A DNA stretch of 32,474 nt from Gemmatimonadota bacterium. GTDB lineage: Bacteria > Gemmatimonadota > Gemmatimonadetes > Longimicrobiales > Gaopeijiaceae. How positions within the stretch are numbered: the stretch's first letter is position 1; every line of letters begins with the position of its first letter. A model generated the notes under the pieces. It saw only the letters and a program-made list of their open reading frames with translations. It ran no database searches and was not told the DNA's origin. The stretch lies in assembly GCA_022822445.1 (NCBI GenBank), contig JAJEBR010000010.1:1-32474 (forward strand), given 5' to 3'. This document shows, piece by piece, positions 31,946 through 32,474 of this stretch. Both the position numbers and the translations under genes were made by a program.

Positions 31946-32474
31946 TCATCGCTCAATCAGCCCGCTGGCCCTGTCCCCGTCGTCACCTCCATCCCTCCAG
32001 AGGCAGGCCAGAGCCCAACCCCAGTCGATGCGTTCCCCCCGCCAGAGCGAGCCGCCGTTTTCGGGGCCGATCCCGCGCTGCCCATGCCAGCGGGCCAGCC
32101 CGAAGTCCGAGGTGGCAGGTGGCGGATGGTCCTCCGGTGGCTCCCCCGTGGCGGTCGCCGGTAAGGCTGCCGGAGTGTCGGCCGGCGATATCCCCGTGGT
32201 GTCCGCCGGTGCTGCCGCCGGGCCGTCCGCCGTTGGTTCCCCCGACGCCCCGCCCGGCAGCAGCCCACCGATGTCCGGGGCCTCGGGCACCACCGGCATG
32301 TGCACCCCCAGGGGATTGAAGAACTGCGGAACCCCGTGTTCGTCCATCTCCACCCGCCAGCCGCCTTCGTGGACCGCGCGGTGGTGGAAGGGACAGAGCA
32401 GCACCAGGTTGTGCATGGCGGTCTCCCCGCCGTGGGCCCAGTGGGTGATGTGATGGGCGTGGGTGCGCAGCCGC
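31946..32474 (-). CDS. HNH endonuclease, C-terminal part (runs off right edge)
   Basis: The frame is open from the right edge to a TGA at 31946, giving about 175 residues; the N-terminus is outside. The HNH motif is visible: THAHHITHWAHGGETA, then NLVLLCPFHHRAVHEGGW, with the His, Asn and His residues expected. After it comes a long tail rich in Pro, Ala and Thr (PTADGPAAAPADTT and on), then WHGQRGIGPENGG and an acidic end. This layout is common in the DUF222/HNH proteins that occur in many copies in actinobacteria and some other phyla, often of unknown role, possibly mobile. The next gene on the same strand is tRNA-Asn. Confidence 0.85.
   Translation of the reverse strand, partial: RLRTHAHHITHWAHGGETAMHNLVLLCPFHHRAVHEGGWRVEMDEHGVPQFFNPLGVHMPVVPEAPDIGGLLPGGASGEPTADGPAAAPADTTGISPADTPAALPATATGEPPEDHPPPATSDFGLARWHGQRGIGPENGGSLWRGERIDWGWALACLWRDGGDDGDRASGLIER

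Overview
The window is high-GC bacterial DNA with the gene content of a Gemmatimonadota-like genome. The pointers are long GC-rich genes, many TAT or lipoprotein signals ending in alanine-rich segments, an LVIVD/FG-GAP 'choice-of-anchor B' protein, 6-bladed propeller proteins with a GxGPGEF motif, an M81 lipoprotein and a C-terminal autotransporter barrel. The phylum is inferred from style and content; there is no rRNA or marker gene to prove it.

Layout. (1) 1-2405, minus strand: one end of an integrative mobilizable element, with a P4-type tyrosine integrase, a MobC-like accessory protein and a relaxase running off the left edge. The 952-1244 gap has hairpins that could be an oriT. (2) 2540-4618, minus: a lipoprotein with four Ig-like (BIG2) domains and plant-receptor-style leucine-rich repeats. 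(3) 4971-10671, plus: an operon for an exported molybdenum hydroxylase (TAT-tagged 2Fe-2S subunit, Mo subunit, FAD subunit with an extra Cys cluster), a membrane di-heme cytochrome b and two small unknown proteins. (4) 10657-12188, minus: an FKBP prolyl isomerase lipoprotein and a membrane fatty acid desaturase. (5) 12286-16047, minus: a tight three-gene operon of exported proteins (CBM9-like, TIM-barrel glycosidase-like, M81/MlrC-like). (6) 16182-18743, minus: two Cache sensor domains fused to an outer-membrane autotransporter barrel, the most unusual gene here. It is divergent from a DAACS acidic amino acid/dicarboxylate symporter (19020-20282).

(7) 20797-23618, plus: a more AT-rich operon of a small secreted protein and two propeller-like proteins, whose last junction carries a 17-bp tandem duplication that makes a six-codon minicistron. 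(8) 23693-25039, minus: RtcB RNA ligase with a Gly/Arg-rich insertion. (9) 25125-27098, plus: a DUF885 peptidase-like gene broken by an in-frame TAG exactly at a conserved Trp. (10) 27217-27845, plus: an AbrB/MazE-type antitoxin and Fic/Doc toxin pair. (11) 27900-31565, minus: a TAT-exported epimerase-like protein and an LVIVD/FG-GAP secreted protein. (12) tRNA-Asn(GTT) with its terminator and a plausible promoter, then the C-terminal part of an HNH endonuclease entering from the right edge.

Overall, most of the window encodes envelope or secreted functions: electron input from a periplasmic oxidation, surface sensing and adhesion, and uptake. It is bounded on the left by a mobile element and contains one toxin-antitoxin module.
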